A stretch of 64,000 bases of DNA, from NCBI GenBank assembly GCA_037178675.1, contig JAYMGJ010000215.1, positions 1-64,000 of the forward strand, given 5' to 3'. Below the pieces are notes generated by a model. The model was given only the letters and a program-made list of their open reading frames with translations. It was not told the DNA's origin and searched no databases. Both the position numbers and the translations under genes were made by a program. Each line of letters opens with the position of its first letter. Within the stretch, counting starts at the first letter, position 1. Origin of the DNA: Scleroderma bovista. Lineage: Eukaryota > Basidiomycota > Agaricomycetes > Boletales > Sclerodermataceae. Below, one piece after another: positions 33,373 to 44,266 of this stretch.

Positions 33373-35652
33373 ACTTACGTGCGTTGGGACCTCTCTTTGC
33401 GGTAGGGTGACTTGCCACCCCCATTGCACTTCGTACATTAATTCCTCTTACTACGGACATAACGGACAATTTTGCCCGCAACCCCCATGCAATGCTGTTG
33501 GTTCCGAGTTTATTGACATTTTCGTCATTGTTTACGCAACGTTCCATGATACTTCTTATATTTGTTCTTAAAATGATATCCACACTGCTGTTGGACTGAA
33601 GGCTTCGTCAACGACGGCTGCCCACGGATACTATCATTTGACCAGGTATAAAAAATTGAGTCAATAGAACTCATAATGCTGCAAGCCTGTCACAGTTCAG
33701 ATAAGTTGGTTTCAATTAGGTTTTGGTTTGAGCCTGATCCAAACTGCAGATTCAAAACATACAAGTCCCTTGGGTAGCATAATGAAATTTTTCGAAGTTG
33801 AACGTTGTAACATTCAACGCTTTCACTCAAACGCAGGATGGATATTTGTATCCACGATGTCAGTGCTCCTATTTGATTAGGAAATCGCCGCGTGTGAGGC
33901 CAATCTGGTCGATCAAACAGTCTGGGAAAGAGGCCACAGATCTAAGCGCCATAACTTTAAGTGGGCCTGTCTTAAGCGCTTGCACGGACAACAGATGGCG
34001 GGATGCTCGTGGTGCTCGACGACACGAGAAGTCGTGCACACGCCTTGGTGATAATGGCACTCACCCCAGGATCGATTAATAGGCAGGCGTTCGAAGAGCA
34101 AATTTTGCGTAATTATATGTGTTCAAGGTTCACGTCTGCATGGGCATGGAATAACAGCACGGAACTTGTCATACCCTCGGAGACGGCGAGACAGGTCTTA
34201 TAAGAATTAATCCTGAGATTCGGTGTCAAAGGCCTAACTGATCAACAATCTAAATCAGAAAGGCTAAATACCGCGGACGTCGTGGTGCTCAGAACCAGAT
34301 TGTAAGGCAGGACCTAAGGCCTAAGTAGTAGAGTGGCTTTTGGATCTATTGTTCATTGAGTTTTGAAGGAAAACCAACTGAAGTTCAAATCAGGCACAAA
34401 GTGATTACCAGATGCAGGCATTAGTAATAGTATACAACATCGCGACCACTTTGCAGCGACGTCGAAGGCATTCACACGATTCTGACAACCATCGCAGGTC
34501 GACCAACATGCGGCCCCACTGTGTAATGCCATCACGATTGCTGTAAAAATCGTCAATCATGCCTGTTGTCAAACAAATGATTCTTGCAAGGACGAAAGAG
34601 AAGGAAGCCACTACAGTAATCATGGTGCACCAATGCACTTGTCGTGCCCCCCACTGGCCTAGTAACAGGTTATGTTGAGATGTAGGCATGCCTGTTGTAC
34701 CGCAAGTAAATCACCAGCATTCGAACCCGGGAGCCAATAACACGGTGCCACGGTAGGTCGCACATCGAAGATGACAATAAGCTGACACATGTCAGAAGGA
34801 TACTAGGGTGTTTGTCAAGGAGGCCCTTGTATTTGACCATTGCCACGCTGGGGTGTAGACTGCAGCTTAATGGACCTCGGACTGGTAGGTGGACGTACAT
34901 GTGTGCTGGCAACTCCCCGGGCTTCGTGTCCCGCAATCGGTGATTTCAGGCTAGTTTCGACGTTCCTCTTCCCTTTTAGCCAATCCAACCAGACGTACTC
35001 ATCGACAACAAGACATGGTCTACGTTGCTGTACAATACCTGATGCCAGATTAGTACCTCCTGGCCGCTCCATGGTACACCCCAGTTACTGGATAGGGCAG
35101 TCATCAATCAGTCCCCGATTGCGAGGTTTCCCGTCACGGCTGAAATGAAAGCGGATTCCGCCGTTCGGGCAATATTGGTATTCCGGGATCTTTATTGTGG
35201 GGATAAATAGTTCAAGCTTCGCATCGACCTACCTCGTTTTGAGGCGCCTTGGAGTAATTGTGTCCACTGCCCACTACATTTCAGTTGGATCGTCAGGTTT
35301 GTATCCTAACCTTAATTTCTAGATTGAACCCTCTGGCTGACAACTCTCTGACCCTATCGCACTGTCGGTGACACCCTGTCAGCTCATCGCCAGGGCAACC
35401 CTCATCTAATTCCTCACGGAGCCAAGGACAGGATATACCAGCCGACAGCAGCAGTATCTGCTTGTCCTCCCCCCAACTCCAGCAGCGATTGAAAATCCAT
35501 TATCAAAGTATTGAGGTGAGGATAACCCTGAATGGCGATGTCACATTAATCCGGCTTAGCTTTTGCATTTCGCCAGCTCAACTGTAGAAAAACATTCATC
35601 ACCACACTCTTCTATAGTTTTGAGTTTGGGAGGCCCCATCACCAATGAGAAT
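33373..35652. other. Gene-poor stretch, nothing recognised
   Basis: About 2.3 kb without a supported gene. Frames are short on both strands, stops are frequent and no exon chain or family motif appears. Its lower coding density than the flanks suggests old mobile-element debris or long regulatory sequence, but no terminal repeats or transposase motifs are seen. Confidence 0.45.
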
Positions 35653-36675
35653 ATGCGTCAGTCCGTCGACGATAGCAAGCACGCCCCAGACCTTCCCTTG
35701 GGGGATTTGACACAAAGTCCCTCAATGTTACCCCCTAAACATCATCGCTCCGCTAAATTGATTTGGTCAATGTCTGGTTCTGTGTTCTCGATGGTGGAAT
35801 CCGCTGCCATATCGTCGCGTTCCCCATCATCTACACCTCGCAACGAGGCAATTAGGTTCTCATCGAAGACACCGCTGCCTCGGCCGTCAAAGCCACCTAA
35901 TAATGCTGACATCACATCTTCCATTCAGCGCACCAGTGGCAGAAGTTCGAACCAGAGGGCGCCCTCACCAGTCCCCTTATTCCCCATTAACGAATCAATT
36001 ATACCTCCTGCGCAGCCACCGATTCATCTCAAGCTACCCCCAAGACATAGGCGTAGCTCCTCTGTTCCCTTTGAACAGATGGCCAACTTGCGTCCTCACA
36101 CTGCACACGGAACGTCCCCTACGGCGAAGTGTTCCAAGGTCGAAATACTTTCTCCAAATCCAAATCCGAAGGTGCTTAAGCGACCCACATCTTCAAGTGG
36201 GGGCATACGGGCTCGCACTTTCTATAATACACCCCAATCCTCTCCGGGGCGATTACCAAGTGGCCACAGAGCCCCTGTCTCACAAGAATCATCCGAGTCA
36301 TCGTCATCACCCACCTCCCCGGGCTTCAGGTCAGCCTGGACATGGACACCCCCCGATAGTTGGTCAGGGCCTCCCACCAGCGGGGAAACCCCAAGCAAGG
36401 AGCTTAGAAGAAGCAACAGCAAGTCGGAAGTGAAGGCCGGAAACCAATTAATTCCGCGTTTTGCCATATTGTCGCCGTCATTCTGGAAACTTTCGTCCTT
36501 GGTTCGTGGAGCCCAAGGTGATGCAAGGAGATATTATGTGAATGAGGTGCCACGAAAGGAGCAAGACCGTCAGGGCGTCCTTGTGACCGTGCAAGGGCGA
36601 GATGGGATGACAGAGAATGCTGCTGTGATTGATGTCATTCCTCAGTTGAGGACGCTGAAAAGCATGACACCTTGA
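35653..36675 (+). CDS. Ser/Pro-rich hypothetical protein
   Basis: An uninterrupted frame of 340 residues from the first ATG; the open frame continues upstream to about 35563 without another ATG. The first 270 residues are low-complexity Ser/Pro/Thr/Arg, with many SP and SSP motifs (PSPVPLFP, SSSSPTSPGF, SKTPLPRPSKPP), as in kinase-regulated disordered proteins. The last 75 residues look more ordered (PRFAILSPSFWKLSSLVRG, RRYYVNEVPRKEQDRQGVLV). No domain is recognised. A frame this long with biased but protein-like composition, and no stop, is unlikely to be chance. An extra 5' exon is possible. No function is proposed. Confidence 0.6.
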   Translation: MRQSVDDSKHAPDLPLGDLTQSPSMLPPKHHRSAKLIWSMSGSVFSMVESAAISSRSPSSTPRNEAIRFSSKTPLPRPSKPPNNADITSSIQRTSGRSSNQRAPSPVPLFPINESIIPPAQPPIHLKLPPRHRRSSSVPFEQMANLRPHTAHGTSPTAKCSKVEILSPNPNPKVLKRPTSSSGGIRARTFYNTPQSSPGRLPSGHRAPVSQESSESSSSPTSPGFRSAWTWTPPDSWSGPPTSGETPSKELRRSNSKSEVKAGNQLIPRFAILSPSFWKLSSLVRGAQGDARRYYVNEVPRKEQDRQGVLVTVQGRDGMTENAAVIDVIPQLRTLKSMTP

Positions 36676-38414
36676 AGAGTCGTGTATGTGATCACGGTGG
36701 AATAGAGCGGACAGTTGTGGGTGCAGAGATCAGCCGAAGGTTAGTATTGTTTCGCAAATCTTGCTCTCTAGGTTGTGTACGTATCATTCTCCATCCAATA
36801 TCTGTATTATAACAATCACGCCATCGCATTCACATTATTTGAATCTGGTCCATTTGCACCTGACGAATTTGTATTGTCTATGCGAAATAGAATTGTTGGA
36901 CACTTTAGAATCGATCATTGACAATAAACTTGGTCGGCTTTGGTTACACACCGATATGTAGCAGGACAGATAATGTTTTAGGTGACTTACAAGTCACGTT
37001 ATGGACCACCGACTATATCTGGAGGCATCCTGTATTAGTTCGGTGCAGCAACGCGGTACAAAAGCATCGCAGAGCACGAGATAATTACATAAAACCAACT
37101 GCGGGTGGCTCGATTACTTCGAGTGTCGCACCCAGGTCACCCAATTATACATTTGGAAAACACTGGATAGCACTGGTGACTTACAAGATACATACAGACA
37201 ATCGCAAAACGTGGAGGATAATCAATTACCACCACTGAGCGGGCACGCAGCATACGATGTCGCTTATCATGTATTGTTAATGACGAGCTGCACATGCATC
37301 AAAAGTTGAGGAATTCGAAATCATTGCATTACTCCTTCGTAGAGGTTGATGATCTCTACCTTGAAGCCAACTTGTCGGAGGTTGGCGGTTAAACACCGCG
37401 ACGTTGCATTACATAATTCATGTGGATTTGTTCACGGTGCTCGAGTCACTTGCAAAGCCTTGCGGAGCCAAATTCGTGAACATCGTTCAGCCTACTATCT
37501 TTCTACAGCACCGAACACTGCTCTTACAGGAAAATCGCACATCAGGAACAAGGTAGAATGTAATGGTGGACCCACATCATGGTACAAATTGGGACAGCGA
37601 CTTCGCGTCTGGGTGACGCGGAGTATTGGAATTCAGGCTTTTGCAGTCCGCGGAATCACCATCTTCGGACCACTGCCGATCCTCGACATAATCATTCTAT
37701 CAAGAATATTGGCTTTGAGCCTTGGTGAGTTACTTAAATCGCACCCTTCGGCTTCACTGCCTTTTGTTGTTCTGAAAATGGTAAGCCTTGTACTAAGGCG
37801 TGCACTGGTGAGGACCAGTGGTGATGATGCATCTGCCTCAGCGAGTTCGAGCTTGATGAGACACTCCTTGCTCATTGCCGCTACTATACTATGCGCCTAC
37901 ACCTCGTCGCCACACTAATACACGTATCTCGCTCCCCGACCGACTTCCCGCCGCAGCTTTTGAGCACGTATAGCTATGCCGTCAAAGCAGTGGTAGTGCT
38001 TCGGCCTTCGTACGTTACCACTTTGCTCCGTCCGTCCCTCACGACTCAAGGGGGCCATCGTCCTGGATGGAATATTCCATGCGTCGCCTGTCACGGTGCG
38101 CTTCGCGACTCGTATACTGCATTATGTTTTAATACCCGCCATGTCTGCGCATTTCACACAGCCTCCGGCCTCGGAATTTCAGTCTGGTGACTGCTGCGAT
38201 GTGATTGGAGGATGATGCTACCAAATTGGTGGCGGTTGTACGTCTTAGGGGTTGTCAAAGCGTACCCACTGCAGCAGTGGCGCGCTTGGTTTAAATGATT
38301 TAAATCACCAGTGCAAGTCCTTCGTAGCGCATCGCCAGCCGTATCTTCCCGCCGAACGTCAGTACATCTGTCTTAGCGGCAAGCAGTTGCTAACGCCTTA
38401 GTTTTAAGCCTCCA
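36676..38414. other. Gene-poor stretch, nothing recognised
   Basis: About 1.7 kb. A 190-residue open frame at 37346-37918 on the plus strand has no family pattern and its codon use looks random. The words gtgacttacaag (near 37171) and ggtgacttacaag (near 36980) recur, but no longer repeat was found. Confidence 0.4.
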
Positions 38415-40038
38415 ATGGATCCTGGATGGCCCCATTTTACTGGGAACAGCAATCTCCCTCCCTTCGACTCCTCCAGTGAACCAGGTCCCAGTCAGCCTCG
38501 CTCTCGCTCTCGGACCGAACAGTGGATTGGCGATCAAAATGTAGGGTACCCGTATAATTTTCCCCATCAACAGCCTGGCCAAGGCGATCTCCACATGCAG
38601 CCGGTAGGAGAGATGGTAAGAGGTTATGACCAACTTGTTCTGGATGAGCCTTTGAACCCCTTCGTTCACGCAGAGCACCGGCTTCGTACAGCCTCTTCAC
38701 AGCGATGTTTCCTTTCAGCATATGGGATACCCGTTATACCCCCCCTCAGAAAGGGCCGATATCCCAAGTTATCCGGTCCGCATTTCTTGCTTTCTTTGCA
38801 CTTCATGTTGGAACTTACATTCGCCCATCAGACAGATAACCTGTTTTACCATTATTCCCCACCACATGTCCCCACCATCACTAACCCGGGTTCCCAATTG
38901 GGTTACCAGGGTGCCAATATACCCCAGTTTCACATTAACCCAGCCGGGTTTTTTGGTGAAACGGTTCAAGGCAGTCGCTCCAGTGCACAACTTCCTGCGG
39001 TTCCTTCATATCACCCTCCCCAAGTTCCAACCTTCGGTACGGGATTCAGGGAAGGAGATGCCACTACAAGTCAAATTGCCCAGCCACTGCGGAGCGACAT
39101 CCCATTTCTGGATCCTCTGTATGGCCTTGGGCCCGTAAGATATGATTCTCCTTACAATAGGCCTATGGAGGCTTCAATGGATATTCAGGGTGCAGGCCCT
39201 TCCTCAACTGCAGGGAACATGTCACGGTTTTCTCCTGAGCGAGCGGATGCTACAGTGCTCTATGGAGATTCCACGGTTCGTGCTCCATTTGCGCATCGGT
39301 AGAGACAAGTATAATTGTTTGACAGGGGGAGGTCATATTTCCCCGAAATGACCCTATTTTCCGTGCTGAGGGTGGTCCTTCTGCACCTTCCTTTACTGAA
39401 GGTACTTCTCCCTTACCGGCACGTGTCGCTAGCGACACCAGAAACGTCCTCGGTCGGGGTCCTCAAGTCCCACAAGAACAATATGCCATTATGGCAACCA
39501 AAAGTTATTTCAGCCGAAATGATCCTATTACTTTTAATCTCAAGAATTCGAATGTTCAGGGTATTCCGATTATGGATGCTTTGGAAGGCGAAGGTTGTCA
39601 CCTTGTGGGTGCCAAGGATTCCATCAATAATTTAGACAAGACCTCCACAAGTTTACGCATTCTGGTATGTTTCATCGACTACCGCATGCATACATTTATT
39701 GATGTAGCATAAACAGTGGCCTGGTTATCATTCGTGGTCAAAGACATTCCCGACGAAAACGTGGAAAAAGCCGCGTACCCTCCTTACTCGTGCACTTCTC
39801 GCAAAAAGGGTGGCGGTACTAATTAAGAAATTTTACGACGAGGTTAGTCGTGTAATATTCTCTTGAACCTCATTTGATTTTGTTGCAGAGGTGTAACGAT
39901 CGTGTCGATGGATCAAACAGGGAGTGGAAGATTGGCCCTGATGGAATCCAGCTCGATGACGTCGTCCTTGTTTCACTTTGTCACGTCTCTCAAGGAAGTT
40001 GGCAACCTGTTCTGTGCCTCAAAAACCCTCGTCCTTAA
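38415..40038 (+). CDS. Hypothetical agaricomycete protein (6 exons)
   Basis: Exons 38415-38663, 38719-38775, 38832-39275, 39326-39664, 39717-39842 and 39889-40038 join in frame to 454 residues. The first 290 residues are disordered and rich in Pro, Ser, Gly and Tyr. Two related blocks, VIFPRNDPIFRAEGG and SYFSRNDPITFNLKN, follow. The C-terminal 110 residues look folded: WPGYHSWSKTFPTKTWKKPR, TRALLAKRVAVLIKKFYDE and GPDGIQLDDVVLVSLCHVSQ. I recall similar C-terminal blocks (W-x-GY-x-PW ... TRxxLAxxVA ... VSxGSWQP) in other mushroom hypothetical proteins, but no function is known to me. Introns are 46-56 nt with sound ends. A transcription-related or scaffold role is possible but not shown. Confidence 0.7.
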
Positions 40039-40615
40039 GCCTCTCGATCGCATTACCACAAGTCAGGACCCTATAATTCGTTCGCACGTGCACTGGCTGC
40101 ACCCATTACCCATAGGATCGCAGACCCTGCGCTCTCCGTCGCATTTTTTATTGATCATAAATGTATTCATTCATCTTCATCGGTAATCCACATCCCAGAT
40201 CGACGCCTATTCTCATACATCAACTCACTTTGTAGCGCCAGCTGTATTCCCTTCGTTCGCCCGAGCCAATGATTTCGGCTCCAAGACATTGTTCGCATTT
40301 ATAAATACCATTTTCTCGACTACCTACCACATCTTTATCGAATACCGTAAATCTGAATTTACCTTGTGATCAAAGGTTCTGCTGATCGGAAGCTGATCGG
40401 AAGTTCGAGACTCCGATCATTCCATCCGGAAGCCGGTCGCACTATCACTTTTCCTAAATCTTTCCGTGGTTAAAACTCTTCTGTCGTGGCATCTCTCGGT
40501 CCCATATTCAGACCACTCTTAGTCGAATTCCCTTAAGCAATTTGCACACATTCTTTTACTGATACGGTGGATAGCATATAATCGTTCAGGCTAAAGTTAA
40601 CGTTTACCCACATTC
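40039..40615. promoter_or_regulatory. Upstream region of QTRT2
   Basis: About 580 bp between two plus-strand genes. A short tandem repeat, gaagctgatcg/gaagttcg, occurs near 40388-40410. The promoter of the QTRT2 gene should lie here. No TATA box is evident apart from tagcatata near 40573. Confidence 0.4.
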
Positions 40616-42564
40616 ATGGAGACGTTTTCTCAGCCAGAGAGTCAATCAAGAGTCGCAGGCCCCAATCATGTCCCTACGCTATCCTTCAATCACACCGCAT
40701 CGTGTCCCAAGTTTGGTCCGCGATTTGGGCAGATCACCCTTAGTCGACCAACGACTGTGCAAGACAGTGGCACCCCTTCGTTTGACGCGTCTCCTATCAC
40801 GATTGATACTCCAAACATACTTGTCGGCACTTCACGCGGTGTGGTCCCTCATCTCTCGCGTGATCATTGTAATTCTGCGGGGGCTATTAAATGGATCAAC
40901 GTGCCTTTCGAGTCTTTGTGAGTTTTATGTTCATAAGGACCACTTTTCCTACTATGTTTAAACCACTCAGTTTGGAGCAGTCACCCCCAATCCCAATGTT
41001 ACAGTCTGGGGCAAACCCGCTGCATACTTTTTTGGGTTTTGACACACGGAAGCATATCGTGTCACTTTGCCTTCGCGATCCGATGGATACGCGTGAGATG
41101 CCACCAAATGGGAACACTCATATCTCTGCGAACTGTGTACGAGGTGTCAGAAAGGTTGGTCAACTATTGTCCTTGCAATCTTGTGTGTATTACATCTACT
41201 CAAGTCAATAGGTGACTCCTGCTGATTGGAGGAATTATGTATACAAATTGCAGCCCGACGTTGTCTTTGCCCTCAGTGATACGCCCTTTACTGCGCCACC
41301 GCACTCGCAGAAACGCGTGACAAAGAGCATAGATCGTAATGCGGCGTGGCTCGCGGATTTGCTTCGACCTCTTGATGGCCATGATTCATCACCGGATTCA
41401 GAACGACTCTCCCAGCATTCACTCAACGTATTTGTCAATATGGCTGGGGGTACGTCTGTCCCCGCTCGGGAGGCGTTTGCACATAGCCTTTCGGAGACCC
41501 TGTTTGGACCTGAGCTCCAGGCCGTTAGTCCCCTCAAGCACCTCGATGACGGTGTAGCTGGTTACTCGTTTGATCTCGCGGCGTTACGAGGCACGGTACT
41601 GCAGCCTCTAGCACCACACCGCCGAACCCCGCCTGCCAGCTTCCTGGAGCAAGAAGTTCCGGCTATGATACAGGACACCAAAGCGCTGGCGGAACTGCCA
41701 ACGCCAGGGAGTAACATGTTTCAGAACTCATTTCCTGTTCCATCGAGGTTCTCTGTACCGTCCGTGCCGCCGGATGTAGTGCCACTGCTCCAGGCATCTC
41801 TTAAGGGACTTCAAGCGAGAAAACCGAGACTTGTTACTGCTGCACGCTCTCCACATGAAATTCTTAAACTAATTCGTGATGTCGGCGTGGACATTTTCGA
41901 TTCGGAGTTGGCGATCTCTGCTGCTAATGTTGGTGTGGCATTAGATTTTGTGTTTCCTTTGCCTCCCACCGAGAATGAAGTAGTGAAGGGAGCGGAGAAG
42001 AAGGAAGTGGGACATAACTTGTATGATCCAGTCTACGTGCACCAGTTTGGAAGGCTGTCGGACTGTTTGGCCGGAGCTGCAGAGTCTCATCTATCTTCCC
42101 CTCTCATAGTGTGCCCTTGCATCGCGTGCTCGCCTCGCTCTCCAGCTTCGTACGTCCTTCACAGCAATGTTGACGTAGAGTCATCTGTGGAGAATGGTCG
42201 GAGTGAGAAGGAGTTGTACAGGCCGCCGCACAGCCGTGCGTACCTGCATCACTTGTTGCGTACTCACGAAATGTCAGCACACACACTTCTCGTGGCGCAC
42301 AATCTCGCTGTTCTGGACATATTCCTTGCCGGGGTGAGGGGTGTTCTTGTCGATGGAAATCGAGAAGAAGAGGGCGAAGGCGAGGATAAGATTGCCCGGT
42401 TTGCACTGGAGGTTAATAGGTTTGAGCGTGCATACGATGAGAATATGGGAGTAATCTCTGCCGCGAGGAAAGACTGGGGCGATGTTGACATAGCGAGGGG
42501 AAAGGGCAGGTTGGCTCGAGAGAGGGAGAAGCAGGCGTTCGCTGAAGCAGAGGCCCGGGGTTGA
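40616..42564 (+). CDS. QTRT2: Queuine tRNA-ribosyltransferase accessory subunit 2 (3 exons)
   Basis: QTRT2 pairs with the catalytic QTRT1 to exchange guanine for queuine at position 34 of GUN-anticodon tRNAs, and is tied to the mitochondrial surface in animals. Exons 40616-40917, 40971-41154 and 41212-42564 give 612 residues. The TIM-barrel opens with FLGFDTRKHIVSLCLRDPMD and continues with VTPADWRNYVYKLQPDVVFA and DRNAAWLADLL. The zinc-site region reads CPCIACSPRS, then HSRAYLHHLLRTHEMSAHTL and LVAHNLAVLDIFLAGVR. These C-terminal motifs are the strongest family marks. The protein is longer than human QTRT2 (415) through an N-terminal Ser/Thr-rich part and loop inserts. Absence of the catalytic aspartate was judged only from overall likeness to the accessory rather than the catalytic subunit. 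The next gene starts 155 bp downstream. Confidence 0.87.
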
Positions 42565-42719
42565 CCAGTCTTCAGGGGTTGCTATATACAAAAAAGGAAA
42601 TCTTACTCACATGCGACTCTTCTCTATTGTCGACGACGATGATTTCCTCGCTCTTCTTTCCAGGGCCTTGTGTATCATCTACAATAAGAATACAGAATGA
42701 ACCATGTTTCACGGCTAAC

Positions 42720-43650
42720 ATGGCTTGGATGAGATGTCGACCATTCTCGTGGAGCTCGTCTAGGCAGGCGATACAGCAAGACCACTACGCAGCACTCTCC
42801 GTGCCCAGGACTGCCACGAAAGCGCAGATAAAGGTGTCGCAACGCTTCATATGATGTCTGTTCGGTTCATCAATTGACGCTTGTGTTTCAAGTCGAATTT
42901 CTACCACGTAGGTTCTGACACCAAGTCGGTTCGAGCTCCACGCTGACTATGTGAGCAGCTGAGCAAAAGATACCACCCAGACGTGGCAAAAGACGCTGAT
43001 TCACGAAGTAAATTCCATGCTGTAAGTGAGGCATACACTGTGCTCGGAAACGATCGAAAACGGTACGTTTTGCGACGCTGGGTGCTTTCAATAGTACGCG
43101 AATCTGACTTGCAGATTTACCTCTACGTAGGCGGGAATACGATCGAAGTTTAGGTCACTCCTCCTTTGGGACCGTTGGCACGCACCCACAAGCAACAACG
43201 ACCCGACCATCGCATCAGCGTGGTTCGCGGAATTTCTGGGCGCATCAACAGCATTCACGATCCAGGTTCCAGGCGGGGCAAGGCCACCATCCATCGTCTG
43301 CAGCACAACACCCGCATACGCCTGCGCAGCGTCATAACACCAATAATCCATTCCAGAATCCATATGTACAGCGCGCCACTGGATGGCGGAGTACAGATTC
43401 GGGTGGGTCAGCATCTGGCGCTACTTCGCATGCTCGTGGTGACGCTAGAAGTTGGCCGTCACAAGACTCAGTTGATGCCAGTGGAAGCAATGGGTTGTAT
43501 GGAGCGCATGTAAAAACGGAGAAATCGCGAGGAAGCGACGCTCCTGTGACTCAGAACTATATTAGGGCGACGGATGTGCTTGCGAGAGTTGGGGGTCTTG
43601 CAATGCTGTGTTCCTTCGCCATGTATGTTGCCGGCGTACTAAGCCGATAA
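42720..43650 (+). CDS. J-domain protein with C-terminal membrane segment (4 exons)
   Basis: An Hsp70 co-chaperone of the DnaJ type. Exons 42720-42833, 42893-42907, 42959-43062 and 43131-43650 give 250 residues. The J-domain covers about residues 18-85: QDHYAALSVPRTATKAQIK, LSKRYHPDVAKDAD with the HPD triad at 49-51, KFHAVSEAYTVLGNDRKRR and EYDRSLG. A His/Gln/Ser-rich linker of about 130 residues follows. The end has LARVGGLAMLCSFAMYVAGV, one hydrophobic helix, so the protein is probably anchored in a membrane. The arginine/serine-rich N-terminus (MAWMRCRPFSWSSSRQA) may be a mitochondrial signal, as in some short J-proteins, but this is inference. Exon 2 is only 15 nt. The third intron must skip a nearer AG to avoid a stop. 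Confidence 0.86.
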
Positions 43651-44266
43651 CTCTTGTAGATTCCTTTAACCTACATGCACCAGATACTACGAGTTGCTAA
43701 TAGTTGGATAACTGTGTAATTGAATCTACGGTACTCTAGTGGCAGGGAACGACAAGTACTGTTGCACCATATGCTCCTAATAAAGGACTATGGGTTCGAG
43801 CTGAAAACTGGAATATTGGCGTTGGTCTCGTACTGAGTGTATCGGAGGCGTGATTTTCGGAAACGGTCGAGGTTATCATTAAAACTTAATGAGAAATTTG
43901 TGCGGTGGCACTGGGTCTCTCTGCTGAAGACGGTCACACCAACGGCCTGTTGTGCCACGGGATCTGAGCACTGGCGCCCGTGACTCGACAAGACGCTGTC
44001 AAGGATGGCACGACGGTCGAGGAAACTGGAACCGAGGCAAGTTGTTCCTTGCTCTTCGCATGCCTTTGATCAGGGACGTCGAGTCAAGTGGCGGTGAGGC
44101 CTGAAGCTTGAAGGTCCGTCATTTCTGGAGTCGCCGGCGTTTACCTAGGCTCGATTGAGGTGGCATTAACCACTAGCGGTCATACCAGAACTGTGGTAAG
44201 TACTAACTTAGGAGCTTTCCGACACTAGACGCGTCTGCTGACTCTGCTATTTCTTGACTGAGTACA
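43651..44266. other. Intergenic before HET gene
   Basis: About 615 bp without a supported exon. It presumably contains the HET-gene promoter. No TATA box or repeat was noticed. Confidence 0.45.

Noticed and set aside
34690..34760. tRNA-like T-loop (gggttcgaat on the minus strand)
   Set aside because: The flanking bases do not form a T-stem and no acceptor stem or anticodon arm can be drawn.
37346..37918. 190-residue open frame on the plus strand
   Set aside because: No family wording, composition looks random and no splice or promoter context supports it.
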